This document shows positions 16,533 to 24,426 of a stretch of DNA of 64,000 nt, one piece after another. Positions within the stretch are counted from its first letter, which is position 1. Each line of letters begins with the position of its first letter. The stretch is from positions 11,533 through 75,532 of the forward strand of contig JAYUQP010000061.1 in assembly GCA_043757265.1 (NCBI GenBank). Direction: 5' to 3'. Under the pieces are notes generated by a model, which did not search any database, was not told where the DNA came from, and worked only from the letters and a program-made list of their open reading frames with translations. The translations under genes were made by a program, and so were the position numbers. Origin of the DNA: JANPLN01 sp043757265 (lineage in GTDB: Bacteria > Bdellovibrionota > Bdellovibrionia > Bdellovibrionales > JAGQZY01).

Positions 16533-17780
16533 ATGTGGAACATACAGCACGCTTCTCAAAAAGTAGACCCGACTGTTTTAGAAAAAGCTCAGTATCATTT
16601 AAAGCGTTTGCTCGATGAAAAAAAAAGCGGATTTTTCGACTTGGCAATCCTCGAAAAAGGGAGTCTTGAGGCCGAAACGCTCGCCAAACAGTTGGGTGCA
16701 AACTTTGACACATTTTGTGTTTTGGGTATTGGCGGGAGTTCACTCGGAGCGCAAGCTGTGGTCGAGGCTCTCGCGCCGCAAGAACTTGAAAATAAAAAAA
16801 TTATTTTTTTTGACAATGTAGATTCTAAAAGCTTTTTTCGCAAAGTTCGTGGAATCAAGAACATTGAGCGTACACTGTGGGTGCTGGTTTCGAAAAGTGG
16901 TGGAACTGTCGAGACGTTGGCGCAAGCGGATTTTTTACAGCAATTTTTATCGGAAACGCACAACATCCACTTGCACCAAAAATCAGTGGTGGTGACCGAG
17001 TTTAAAAAAAGCCCACTTCGCGATTGGGCTTTAAAACACAAGGTGCCACAGCTCGAAGTGCCCCTTAACATTGGCGGACGATTTTCGGTACTCACTCCCG
17101 TGGGCACACTCCTTTTTCATCTTTTGGGTTTGGATGTTGCACAGATGTTGAGCGGTGCGGAAAAAGCACTTCAACAAAAAGTCCAGCTCTGCGAGTTGAT
17201 TGCCCAGTTCGCCATGAGTCTTTCGCGACAGGAAAGCACGACGTATTTTTTGAACTATAGCGATGACCTGAAATATTGGGGACAGTGGCTGCAACAGCTG
17301 TGGGCAGAGTCCTTAGGAAAAAGAGTTGCACAGGATATGTCTATGGCCCCTGCCATGAGTATTCCCTACGCCTGTCGTGGGGCTACAGATCAGCACTCCG
17401 TGCTGCAGCAAATTTCAGAAGGCACGCAAAAAAAAATGGTGTGTATTTTGCGAGTCAAAGAGTCGGAGTCTTTCGGTCCAATATTAAAGGAACAGTTCTT
17501 ATCAAATGACGACCAATTGCAGGGTAAAAACCTGGGGCAGCTGTTGGCGGCAGAAGCTTCGGCCATCCAGCAGGCGCTTAATGAGGCGGGCGTGGCGACA
17601 CTTACACTTCAAACTGACAAGCTGGATGGCGGAAGCATTGGTTACCTTTTGATGACGTTTCAATTGATCGTTGCGACCTTAGGCCTGATGTACAATTTGG
17701 ACCCATTTAACCAGCCCGGCGTTGAGCGAGGCAAAGTTCTCACTCGACTTATTTTATCGAATTCCCTCAAGTTTACTTAA
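16533..17780 (+). CDS. pgi: Glucose-6-phosphate isomerase
   Basis: Interconverts glucose 6-phosphate and fructose 6-phosphate. Sugar-isomerase folds are shown by VLGIGGSSLGAQAVVEAL, LVSKSGGTVETLAQADF, and the signature NIGGRFSVLTPVGTLLF; WAESLGKR and HSVLQQISEGTQKK complete the active site, and the C-terminal FNQPGVERGK is typical. About 416 residues, the shorter bacterial class. The ATG at 16533 is chosen; an upstream in-frame codon at 16458 lies inside the phosphoesterase gene. The ribosome site is weak. Confidence 0.94.
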   Translation: MWNIQHASQKVDPTVLEKAQYHLKRLLDEKKSGFFDLAILEKGSLEAETLAKQLGANFDTFCVLGIGGSSLGAQAVVEALAPQELENKKIIFFDNVDSKSFFRKVRGIKNIERTLWVLVSKSGGTVETLAQADFLQQFLSETHNIHLHQKSVVVTEFKKSPLRDWALKHKVPQLEVPLNIGGRFSVLTPVGTLLFHLLGLDVAQMLSGAEKALQQKVQLCELIAQFAMSLSRQESTTYFLNYSDDLKYWGQWLQQLWAESLGKRVAQDMSMAPAMSIPYACRGATDQHSVLQQISEGTQKKMVCILRVKESESFGPILKEQFLSNDDQLQGKNLGQLLAAEASAIQQALNEAGVATLTLQTDKLDGGSIGYLLMTFQLIVATLGLMYNLDPFNQPGVERGKVLTRLILSNSLKFT

Positions 17781-17817
17781 AATTACACCGTAATAATTCT
17801 AGAGCCTAATTTTAATA

Positions 17818-17842
17818 AAGCCTACTTTTTAGCTAGGCTTTT
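17818..17842 (+). terminator. Rho-independent terminator after pgi
   Basis: AAGCCTA - CTTTTTAGC - TAGGCTT followed by TT, 7-bp stem with a short T-run, 38 bp after the pgi stop and before the ribosome site of the FHA-GGDEF gene. Confidence 0.6.
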
Positions 17843-17865
17843 AGTACTTATGAGGGAGATCAGTA

Positions 17866-18813
17866 ATGTCTTCAGCCAAGAAAAAAGACTTTGACGACAA
17901 TAGTACGGTGACCGAAGAAAAAACCAGTATTGTACAAACGCTAACGTTTGATCGCCGCCTGCAGCAAATGTCTCAGATGCCGCCGTCGATGGTATTACTC
18001 ATGGGACCTGCTGGATATGTTGGTCGCCACTGGAGTATCGATAACAATGATATCATCATTGGCCGTTCGATGAGCGCCAATGTTTTTATCGACGATCGCA
18101 GCGTTAGTAAGTCCCACGCAAAACTCACACAATCATTTGGCGAAGTTTCCATTATCGATTTGGACTCAACAAACAAAACAATCGTTAACGGTACGGCGAT
18201 TCCTCCCTTTGTCCCAAAGAAACTTGAAAACAACGATCAGATTAAAGTCGGAAACGTTCTATTTAAATATTTAGCGCAAGGAAGCCTGGAGGGTGTAGCT
18301 GCCCAAAACCTTCAACAAAAAAGCGAAAAGGATTCACTGACCACAATTTGGAACAAAGGCGCCTTAGCGGTCAAGGGACCAGAGCTTGTAAAGCGAGCTA
18401 AAGTTTTAGGCGTTCCTTTAAGTCTTCTAGTTTTCGATTTAGACCATTTTAAAAAGATTAACGACGGCTACAGTCACCAAGGCGGCGACTACGTTCTGAA
18501 AGAGCTTGCCACCGTGATTCAATCTAAACTCATTCGTGGTGACGACTACTTCGCTCGCTTTGGGGGAGAAGAATTTGTCATCGTATTGATGGCAACAAAT
18601 ATCAAAATGGGTGAAGAGATTGGCGAGCGCATCCGTGCGACGATCGAAAAACACGATTTTGTTTTCGACCACAAAAAGATTTCAGTCACTGTGTCCATAG
18701 GAATTTCAGAAATGGAACCCGAGATGAGCACATTCGATGAGCTTTTTTCAAGATCCGATTCCGCTCTCTATGCCTCAAAAAATTCCGGCCGCAACAGAGT
18801 TACCTGCCTGTAA
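17866..18813 (+). CDS. dgcB: FHA-GGDEF diguanylate cyclase, DgcB-like
   Basis: Makes cyclic di-GMP. Residues 1-40 are a Thr/Ser-rich tail (DDNSTVTEEKTSIVQT); residues ~50-125 are an FHA domain with IIIGRSMSANVFIDDRSVSKSHAKL; residues ~150-315 are a GGDEF domain. The active site is GGEEF (G233), and an RxxD inhibitory site (RGDD) stands five residues before it. This arrangement is that of B. bacteriovorus DgcB (Bd0742), needed for prey invasion, whose FHA domain binds its own phosphorylated N-terminal tail. The equivalence is from architecture; no alignment was run. Its stop codon TAA is the first three bases of a 42-bp-stem palindrome. Confidence 0.85.
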   Translation: MSSAKKKDFDDNSTVTEEKTSIVQTLTFDRRLQQMSQMPPSMVLLMGPAGYVGRHWSIDNNDIIIGRSMSANVFIDDRSVSKSHAKLTQSFGEVSIIDLDSTNKTIVNGTAIPPFVPKKLENNDQIKVGNVLFKYLAQGSLEGVAAQNLQQKSEKDSLTTIWNKGALAVKGPELVKRAKVLGVPLSLLVFDLDHFKKINDGYSHQGGDYVLKELATVIQSKLIRGDDYFARFGGEEFVIVLMATNIKMGEEIGERIRATIEKHDFVFDHKKISVTVSIGISEMEPEMSTFDELFSRSDSALYASKNSGRNRVTCL

Positions 18814-18899
18814 AGGTACGGACACACTTCTGCAACTCAACGTGTTAGTAAGCGCACCTTACTAACACGTTGAGCCGCAGAAGTGTGTCCGTACCTTTA
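18811..18899. repeat. Long perfect palindrome (family A) carrying both stop codons of convergent genes
   Basis: Arms read TAAAGGTACGGACACACTTC..GC and CTCAACGTGTTAGTAAG from each side, joined by the loop CGCAC (18853-18857), about 40 bp of stem with one 2-by-2 internal mismatch. The left TAA (18811-18813) ends the cyclase gene, and the mirror TAA (18899-18897) ends the lipoprotein gene on the other strand. Half copies lie at 44181-44220 and 63851-63870. It very probably terminates both transcripts. Confidence 0.85.
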
Positions 18900-19709
18900 A
18901 TCGACCACGTCATCGTTTTGATCTAACTCATCATCTCCGTTGTCGACTCCCAAATTTGATTCAGTTTCTAATCCTTTTCTGAAACAGGTATAAAGGTCGG
19001 CGGCTGATGGATCGATAGTTGGGCATGGGTTCGCTGTTGGAACTGGTGTGCCGGCTGAGATGTCCGTGGGTGCAGCAATCGAAGACATATCAATCCTTCT
19101 AAAGAGATTCGCAATCTGCAACTGTAACAAAATTTCAGAGCCGGAGGCCGGAAAGACCGCATTTGGTCCAAACACTTGAAATTCCGATTCTTCAGTTGTT
19201 CCGAATGTAAAAGCAACGCCACCAACCGTACCAGAAATGTAGATACTTTTATTAAGAAGAGCTAAAGGCGCTCCGCTCGGCAGAGTAGATGTTTGTTTTA
19301 GCTTTGCTTTGATTCTGCGTACGGCTGAAATATTGAGTGTGGCTGTACCGACAGGCTCGACCGTTGTTACCAACATATTTGTGGTAAACGGTCCCGCAAA
19401 CGCGACGCTATCTCCATCAACCTCGCTTGGGGAGGCACTTGCTTCTGTTTCAAATTCGATCTCTGCCATAGTTGTCCAAAGCGCACTTAAAATTATTGTT
19501 CTTGAGCTCGCATCAGAAATTGATGCGGGAGCTGCTGTTGCTACAGGCACTAAGAAATCTACGACTTTTTGCCAAAAGTCATTACGTGCGACTGTGGCTA
19601 AATTAGATGACCCGTTAATTTTTAAGCTGACAACCGGATTGCCTGTATCTGTCCCATTTTGCGAGCAGCTTAACAAAAGTAAGAATGGCAAAAACAAAAA
19701 CCTTCTCAT
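18897..19709 (-). CDS. Acidic lipoprotein, paralogue 1 of 3
   Basis: 270 residues. Signal peptide with lipobox: MRRFLFLPFLLLLSC, so the mature Cys is residue 15. The body is probably a beta sandwich: MAEIEFETEA, FAGPFTTNMLVTTVEP, RRIKAKLKQTS, KSIYISGTVGGVAFTF, QLQIANLFRRIDMSSI. It ends in an acidic DxDxD-type tail (NGDDELDQNDDVVD). Two paralogues follow at 20630 and 22214. The gene overlaps its upstream regulator gene by 4 bp (ATGA), so the two are one operon. The fold vaguely resembles DUF4382-type proteins; function unknown. Confidence 0.75.
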   Translation of the reverse strand: MRRFLFLPFLLLLSCSQNGTDTGNPVVSLKINGSSNLATVARNDFWQKVVDFLVPVATAAPASISDASSRTIILSALWTTMAEIEFETEASASPSEVDGDSVAFAGPFTTNMLVTTVEPVGTATLNISAVRRIKAKLKQTSTLPSGAPLALLNKSIYISGTVGGVAFTFGTTEESEFQVFGPNAVFPASGSEILLQLQIANLFRRIDMSSIAAPTDISAGTPVPTANPCPTIDPSAADLYTCFRKGLETESNLGVDNGDDELDQNDDVVD

Positions 19710-20569
19710 ATTTTTTCCTTTTCAATTTTTTTCTGAGTTAAGGGAAATGCCGCTAATTCAATATGATAAACTTGATCAGCATTAGTCGTTTTCTGTCCTA
19801 ACGTATGAAGCTTAGTTATAGCTTCATTTAGGATTTCTGTAACGTGCGGTAAATCTTCTGTGCGTATGGCAACTGTGTGCCCCATGATACTTCTGTTAGC
19901 GCGTGCAACATTTTCTATACTCTCGGCTGCAAACCTAAACATTTCGCGATGAAACTCACCGAGACTCATTTTATAAATACCTTCTTTACAATCCAAAGCC
20001 ATTTTGGGAATCGTGTATTTGCCTTGTGCACTCACGGTCACAAATCCACTTGCAACTAAAAATCGTATAGCCTCTTCGCAATCTGCCAAGCTCACTTTGC
20101 CATTGAGTCGCGCTTGCAACCATGCAGGATTTGGATCGAAATCTGCGAGAGCGACCATCTCCCTGATGGCCACGTAATACCAATTCGTTAAATACTTATA
20201 AACTTCGAGCTCTTTATTGTTTGTTTTTTTGAATGCTTGTAGTTTGGTCATATCGCCAACTGCTCTCAACCGTACCTCAGGATTTTCAGATGTCCCGACC
20301 GTGTGTAAAAGTTCGAGAAAGCGCTGTTCAGACAAGGATAACTTTAAGTGGGGAGCCATTTTAGATAACGCTTTAGAGGACAGCGACCTCTTTCCGCTTA
20401 AGCACATGGGTAGGTATCCAATTGCAAGCTGTGCTTTTTCTGAAATGGCTCGCATTGAAATTCTTTCTTCAGATTTTAAGAATTCGAACCAGGATTTTAA
20501 AAATAAAAGATGATCGACATGATCGAAGATATTTGGCTTTTGTTGAGATGCTAGTTTTTTAGCCGACAA
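19706..20569 (-). CDS. TIGR02147/DUF4423-family HTH regulator
   Basis: About 287 residues. The N-terminal part (FLKSWFEFLKSEERISMRAISEKAQLAIGYLPMCLSGKRSLSSKAL) is a HTH, and the rest (YKYLTNWYYVAIREMVALADFDPNPAWLQARL, SLADCEEAIRFLVASGFVT, HREMFRFAAESIENV) is typical of the TIGR02147 family, common in Bdellovibrio and Fibrobacter. The TTG at 20569 is favoured because AAAGGA stands 7 bp before it; a TTG at 20587 is possible. It overlaps the lipoprotein gene 18897-19709 and probably controls the lipoprotein paralogues (inference), whose promoters share a palindrome. Confidence 0.8.
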   Translation of the reverse strand: MSAKKLASQQKPNIFDHVDHLLFLKSWFEFLKSEERISMRAISEKAQLAIGYLPMCLSGKRSLSSKALSKMAPHLKLSLSEQRFLELLHTVGTSENPEVRLRAVGDMTKLQAFKKTNNKELEVYKYLTNWYYVAIREMVALADFDPNPAWLQARLNGKVSLADCEEAIRFLVASGFVTVSAQGKYTIPKMALDCKEGIYKMSLGEFHREMFRFAAESIENVARANRSIMGHTVAIRTEDLPHVTEILNEAITKLHTLGQKTTNADQVYHIELAAFPLTQKKIEKEKI

Positions 20570-20585
20570 AATTTTATCCTTTTGC

Positions 20586-20614
20586 AAAAAAAGCTGGTGT
20601 ACAAAACACCAGCT
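20586..20614 (-). terminator. Rho-independent terminator of lipoprotein 2
   Basis: On the minus strand: AGCTGGTGT - TTTGT - ACACCAGCT followed by a run of seven T. A perfect 9-bp stem, 16 bp after the stop at 20630. It stands directly before the start of the regulator gene, so that gene needs its own promoter or read-through. Confidence 0.85.
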
Positions 20615-20629
20615 GACTTATTTATTTGA

Positions 20630-21469
20630 TCAATTTACTGAATCTTCATCAACTTCTAGATCTCCGTCGCCATCTTCATCAGATCCGCAATCAGCTTCTT
20701 GTTCTAATCCGTTACGTACACAGGTAAATACATCTGAAGCACTTACATCAATCGCAGGACATAAGTTTGCTCCAGCATATCGACTAGATGCAGAGATCAC
20801 CGCACCATTTGGTATTCCGGATAGATTGATTTGCTTGAATACATTGGCTAATTGGATTTCGACTGCAATCCCTTGGCCGTCGACTGGAACCACAGCGTTT
20901 GGTCCACCAATTTCGACTTCAGTCTCTTCACTTGACTGGTAGGTAAAGCTGTTAGCTCCGATAGATCCTGTTATATAAATACTATTGTTTGTTAATCCTC
21001 CAGGAGCACCGCTCACGGCAGACTCGGCCATGTGCAATTTCATTTTGATACGTTTGAAAGGAATTTGTGGAATAGTTTGGGTATCGAGCACTGTCGCTGT
21101 AGTTGCTAGTAAATCCACCGCATACGGGCCTGTAAATTCGATCTCATCGCCATCCACTTCGGCAACGTCGCCCACTTCATCAGTTTCAAATTCGATAGTA
21201 TCAATCATAATCCAAGCATTGGTTAATGAGATGACCAGACCGGTGGAATCTACCATTGAGGCCGGCATGAACGCATAAGAACTCGGTAATATAAATTCTA
21301 GTATTTTTTCATATGGTGTCAGCTTTGCGACGGTAGGTGCAGAGCTTGATGCTGCCATAGTGAAGGGCACTGTTACCTGGGGCGTTACTGTATTACTTTC
21401 CGAGCAAGCATTAATTGTCATTAGTGCGGTAAGTGCTAGTAGTGTTTTGTTGAGTAAAGACTTCTTCAA
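20630..21469 (-). CDS. Acidic lipoprotein, paralogue 2 of 3
   Basis: 279 residues. Signal MKKSLLNKTLLALTALMTINAC, lipobox ending at Cys22. It shares long stretches with the gene at 22214: KILEFILPSSYAFMP, SMVDSTGLVISLT, KRIKMKLHMAESAVSGAP, NSIYITGSIGANSFTY, GPNAVVPVDGQGIAVEIQLANVFKQI and YAGANLCPAIDVSASD. It ends in a DEDGDGDLEVDEDSVN tail, like EF-hand or calcium-binding loops. An acidic loop EVGDVAEVDGDEIEF stands after residue 95. Probably anchored in the outer membrane. Its promoter region has the palindrome at 21552. Confidence 0.78.
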   Translation of the reverse strand: MKKSLLNKTLLALTALMTINACSESNTVTPQVTVPFTMAASSSAPTVAKLTPYEKILEFILPSSYAFMPASMVDSTGLVISLTNAWIMIDTIEFETDEVGDVAEVDGDEIEFTGPYAVDLLATTATVLDTQTIPQIPFKRIKMKLHMAESAVSGAPGGLTNNSIYITGSIGANSFTYQSSEETEVEIGGPNAVVPVDGQGIAVEIQLANVFKQINLSGIPNGAVISASSRYAGANLCPAIDVSASDVFTCVRNGLEQEADCGSDEDGDGDLEVDEDSVN

Positions 21470-21551
21470 TTTATTCCTCCTTGGAATCTCGAGTTTTGAT
21501 CGTTTCGAGTTGCTTTAAGAATAACAAACCTAAATAATAATTTAAATAAAA

Positions 21552-21565
21552 ATCACAGATGTGAT
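21552..21565. promoter_or_regulatory. Candidate operator upstream of lipoprotein 2
   Basis: ATCACA-GA-TGTGAT, a perfect 14-bp dyad followed by CAA. It lies about 85 bp upstream of the lipoprotein start and recurs at the same place before paralogue 3 (23226-23239). It could be bound by the nearby TIGR02147 regulator or a CRP-like factor; the half-site order is the reverse of the CRP consensus. Confidence 0.6.
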
Positions 21566-21654
21566 CAAACAAAAACAAAAAAAGACATTAAATTGAACAA
21601 TAACAGATAATTACAAGTTGTATCATAATTAGTATTTTAACCCGGTAGATATTT

Positions 21655-21675
21655 TGTGATCGCAAAATCTCATTT
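21655..21675. promoter_or_regulatory. Second conserved block upstream of lipoprotein 2
   Basis: TTGTGATCGCAAAATCTCAT. The matching block TTGTGATCATCAAATCTCAC lies at about 23329-23348 upstream of paralogue 3. It carries another TGTGATC half-site, so these promoters may have an upstream binding position. Confidence 0.45.
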
Positions 21676-21840
21676 CAAAACATAGCTTTAAACAGTCTGT
21701 GCCGTTAAATCTGCTGGGGGTGGCTAATGATCATTAGAAGCAAAAGCGATCGCATGGTGTCAGCATTGTGCTAGCGCTAATATCTGCATTGAGGACTTAC
21801 AGCTGTTCAAATTTAAAAGGGCTGTGCGAACGATGTCGCA

Positions 21841-21990
21841 TTAAGATTTTTCTGCGTTGAGATGCTGGTCACATTTAGCTGAATCAATAATCGAAAGCAT
21901 CAATTCACAGTCTCCGTGGTAAAAGACGAGAGAATCGTCAAGACACTTCAAATTATATTTTGGGTTAGGGCCATCTTCTGCGACCCAGCA
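21841..21990 (-). pseudogene. Possible remnant of a gene (50 codons, no start)
   Basis: On the minus strand, the frame from 21990 to the TAA at 21841 reads CWVAEDGPNPKYNLKCLDD, then SLVFYHGDCELMLSIIDSAK, then CDQHLNAEKS. The composition and the several Cys are protein-like, but a stop codon stands just upstream and there is no ATG with a ribosome site. It may be the 3' end of a decayed gene for a secreted protein. Weak evidence. Confidence 0.3.
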
Positions 21991-22173
21991 CTATTTAAAA
22001 TTAACTTTATTTCTGCTGAAATCGTCCGCCGTGTTCTGTCTTGGCTTTCGTAGAGTGATACTTAGAATCTCAAAATACAAACTGAGTCCTGGAAAGTAGA
22101 AAGTGATCGAATGATCAGAGGGAGTGGCTTTTTAGTGAAAATTATTTTATACAGTGAGGGTGTTCTACCTTAG

Positions 22174-22206
22174 AATCTGTAGGCTGGCAGTTCCAGCCTA
22201 CAGATT
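22174..22206. terminator. Stem-loop after lipoprotein 3
   Basis: AATCTGTAGGCTGG - CAGTT - CCAGCCTACAGATT, 14-bp perfect arms, 8 bp after the stop of the gene that ends at 22214 (minus strand). No U-run. It is likely an end-of-transcript hairpin. Confidence 0.6.
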
Positions 22207-22213
22207 TATACAA

Positions 22214-23143
22214 TTACTCGCTTACTAGGTCGTCATCATCATCAGTGGCATCATCTTCGTCGTTCACGGTGTCGTCGTCTTCGTCTAAATCACCATCGTC
22301 ATCGCTATCAGAACCACAATCAGCTTCTTTTTCGAGGCCTTTACGAATACAAGTGTAAACATCTTCTGCGCTTTCATCAATTGCTGGACAAAGACTTACT
22401 CCAGCATACCGACTAGCTGAGGAAATTATTGCACCATTTGGTAATCCAGAAAGATCAATTTGTTTGAACAAATTGGCAAGTTTGATTTCGATAACAATAC
22501 CTTGGCCATCAACCGGAACTACTGCATGAGGTCCATTGATTTCAATTTCCGTTTCCTCATCGGATTCAAAACTAAATGTGTTAACTCCAATCGACCCGGC
22601 GATATAGATACTATTATGAAGTAAGCCAGCAGGTGCACCGCTCACAGCAACGTCAGCTGCGTGCAACTTCATTTCGATGCGTTTAAAAGGAACTTGAGGA
22701 ATCAATTGGGTATCAAGCACCGACGGTGTAACTGAAAGTAGGTTAACAGCATAAGGACCTGAAAACTCTTCATCGTCATCATCGTCTGTTTCATTATCAG
22801 CCAATTCATTTTCTTCAGCTTCCTCTTCGGCGAGTTCGTCAGCGTCAGCAAATTCCAAAGCTTCGAATTCTACCGACTCAACCATGACCCAAGCGTCAGT
22901 TAAAGACACAACTAGGCCTGTGGAATCAACCATGGATGTTGGCATAAAAGCATAGGAGCTAGGTAAAATAAATTCCAATATTTTTTCGAAATTTGTCAGC
23001 TTAGCTACGGTCGGGGCGGTACCCGATGCAGTCATCTTAAAGGGAACGGACACGTATTTTGTTTCATTGCTTTCGGAGCACGCGTTAATTGCTACGAGAG
23101 CGGCCAGTGATAACAAGGTTTTAGAGAGTAGTGACTTCTTCAA
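22214..23143 (-). CDS. Acidic lipoprotein, paralogue 3 of 3
   Basis: 309 residues. Signal MKKSLLSKTLLSLAALVAINAC with Cys22. It is a close duplicate of the 20630 gene but with two acidic expansions: the middle loop, which is 15 residues long in paralogue 2, is here about 30 residues rich in E and D (ADELAEEEAEENELADNETD, DDDDEEF), and the C-terminus ends in a run of D/E (DSDDDGDLDEDDDTVNDEDD). The rest is the same predicted beta sandwich. Metal binding is an inference from the acidic loops. The promoter is duplicated along with the gene. Confidence 0.78.
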   Translation of the reverse strand: MKKSLLSKTLLSLAALVAINACSESNETKYVSVPFKMTASGTAPTVAKLTNFEKILEFILPSSYAFMPTSMVDSTGLVVSLTDAWVMVESVEFEALEFADADELAEEEAEENELADNETDDDDDEEFSGPYAVNLLSVTPSVLDTQLIPQVPFKRIEMKLHAADVAVSGAPAGLLHNSIYIAGSIGVNTFSFESDEETEIEINGPHAVVPVDGQGIVIEIKLANLFKQIDLSGLPNGAIISSASRYAGVSLCPAIDESAEDVYTCIRKGLEKEADCGSDSDDDGDLDEDDDTVNDEDDATDDDDDLVSE

Positions 23144-23414
23144 TTTATTCCTCCTTGGAATCTCGATTCATTCATTGATTCGAGTTGCAGTAAGAATATC
23201 AAAGCCAAAAAATAAATGTAAAAAAATCACAAATGTGATCAATAATATTTATTAAATCATATAAAAATGAATAATAGCATATAATTAGACTAAGTATCAA
23301 GATGAGAAATAAATTCCATTTGTTAAATTGTGATCATCAAATCTCACTTAGATACTTTGCAAAATACTAATCAAAAGATTCAGCGAACCTCAAGAACTCA
23401 CGATTCTGCGGGTA
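23144..23414. other. Promoter region of lipoprotein 3
   Basis: It repeats the design found at 21470-21680: the ribosome-site block ATTCCTCCTTGGAATCTCGA (23151 and on), the palindrome at 23226, then a TTGTGATC...AAATCTCA block. Otherwise very AT-rich with no gene seen. A family B hairpin fills 23415-23538. Confidence 0.55.
23226..23239. promoter_or_regulatory. Candidate operator upstream of lipoprotein 3
   Basis: ATCACA-AA-TGTGAT, identical in arms to the palindrome at 21552-21565 and also followed by CAA, about 85 bp upstream of the start codon. Confidence 0.6.
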
Positions 23415-23538
23415 AATCCGGTGCCAGGTCCTGTTTAATCCGGTACCCGACTCATGAATACCCGCAGCAGAGTTAATTTTGCGACGTTTGTACAGGCAGA
23501 GTTGGGAACCGGATTAAACAGGACCTGGCACCGGATTA
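23415..23538. repeat. Family B long hairpin, copy 1
   Basis: Left arm 23415-23448 begins AATCCGGTGCCAGGTCCTG and continues TTTAATCCGGT; right arm 23504-23538 is its reverse complement with one mismatch (GGTACCC against GGTTCCC). The loop is about 56 bp and has nothing in common with those of copies 2 (44101) and 3 (63922). It ends at the base before the stop codon of the minus-strand gene at 23539. Confidence 0.9.
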
Positions 23539-24426
23539 CTAGAGCTGGATGAAGTGGAAGTTTTTATTTTCGTTGAGGTTGGCTTTCATACCTTTGAGTA
23601 AAAAGCCGCAAGCTACGAAACTGAATTCACCTGGCTTGATAAATGAATAGAATAGTGATGCATTTTCCACCATGTATTTAAGTCCAACACCGGCGCCGCC
23701 GGCGGCTTCGCCTTTGGTTCTTGCTTGGTCATTTAAGAATACTGCATTTAAGTAGCTAACGAGCGTTTGAATTCGCAGCGACCCGTAGGGATCTGTGCAA
23801 CCAATGATAACCCGAGAGCTAGAGTAGCACGAAAAAATCTTGGCAGTCTTGCCAGCCGGGAACGAAATATTTTGGTCGCGTCGTAAATTCTGGAAAAGAT
23901 GTTTGCCGGTTTCATCTACAGGTGCGCTAAATACAGAGTTCATATACATTTCGTCGGCGACCTGAATGCACAATTCTTTGAGGCTTATCAGCTTGTTATC
24001 TTGCATAAGGAAAAAATTGAGCTTTTCTAAAATAGCCTGCTTTTCGTAATTCGATGTGTACGGAATAGAAACATGGTTTTCTTCATTTGGTCCCGTGTTC
24101 GGACTGAAGTTTGCCAAGAACATAGGCGACGGCCCTGCAAAGGAAGTGGGTTTTGCAATCATCAATGCTGAGAACAATAGCTCTTGCGAAAAATCATCTC
24201 GATTCTTATTTACAAATTGCATATAGCCGCGCTCTGCTAAGCCTAAAACTTCTTTTATAGTCGCTTTTTCGATAACGATAATAACTTTTTTTGGATCGTG
24301 AAGATTTTGAATTTGAGTGCGCTCTGTCGGGTAGTGCAAAACGCTAATGTCTTTTAAGATTGGCGCAACCTTAGCCAAGGATTCTTTTGTCAAAAAATCA
24401 GGATAACGTGATAGTAATGGCGTCAT
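23539..24426 (-). CDS. Protein with divergent GHKL-ATPase-like C-terminus; partner of STAS-like protein
   Basis: 295 residues, no signal peptide. The N-terminal 150 residues are unrecognised. Near the end, GEAAGGAGVGLKYMVENASL is like the G2 box (GxGxGL) of histidine-kinase or anti-sigma ATPases, followed by FYSFIKPGEFSFVACGFLLKG. An N box is not obvious, so ATP binding is an inference. The gene overlaps the STAS-like gene by 4 bp (ATGA), the arrangement of SpoIIAA/SpoIIAB-type partner-switch pairs. It could be an anti-sigma-like or effector protein. The stop is followed at once by a family B hairpin. Confidence 0.45.
   Translation of the reverse strand: MTPLLSRYPDFLTKESLAKVAPILKDISVLHYPTERTQIQNLHDPKKVIIVIEKATIKEVLGLAERGYMQFVNKNRDDFSQELLFSALMIAKPTSFAGPSPMFLANFSPNTGPNEENHVSIPYTSNYEKQAILEKLNFFLMQDNKLISLKELCIQVADEMYMNSVFSAPVDETGKHLFQNLRRDQNISFPAGKTAKIFSCYSSSRVIIGCTDPYGSLRIQTLVSYLNAVFLNDQARTKGEAAGGAGVGLKYMVENASLFYSFIKPGEFSFVACGFLLKGMKANLNENKNFHFIQL

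Larger units (their letters stand above)
21470..22213. other. 744-bp gap: promoter of lipoprotein 2 and decayed DNA
   Basis: The part next to the gene (21470-21680) is a promoter region that matches the one at 23144-23350: both contain ATTCCTCCTTGGAATCTCGA, the ATCACA-NN-TGTGAT palindrome and a TTGTGATC...AAATCTCA block. From 21841 to 21990 a short frame with protein-like composition exists (see pseudogene). The rest shows no gene. A 14-bp stem-loop (22174-22206) stands before the end of lipoprotein 3. Confidence 0.55.

Noticed and set aside
23415..23538. Insertion sequence or MITE with transposase
   Set aside because: No transposase frame, no target-site duplication visible, loops unrelated between copies; listed as a palindromic repeat instead.
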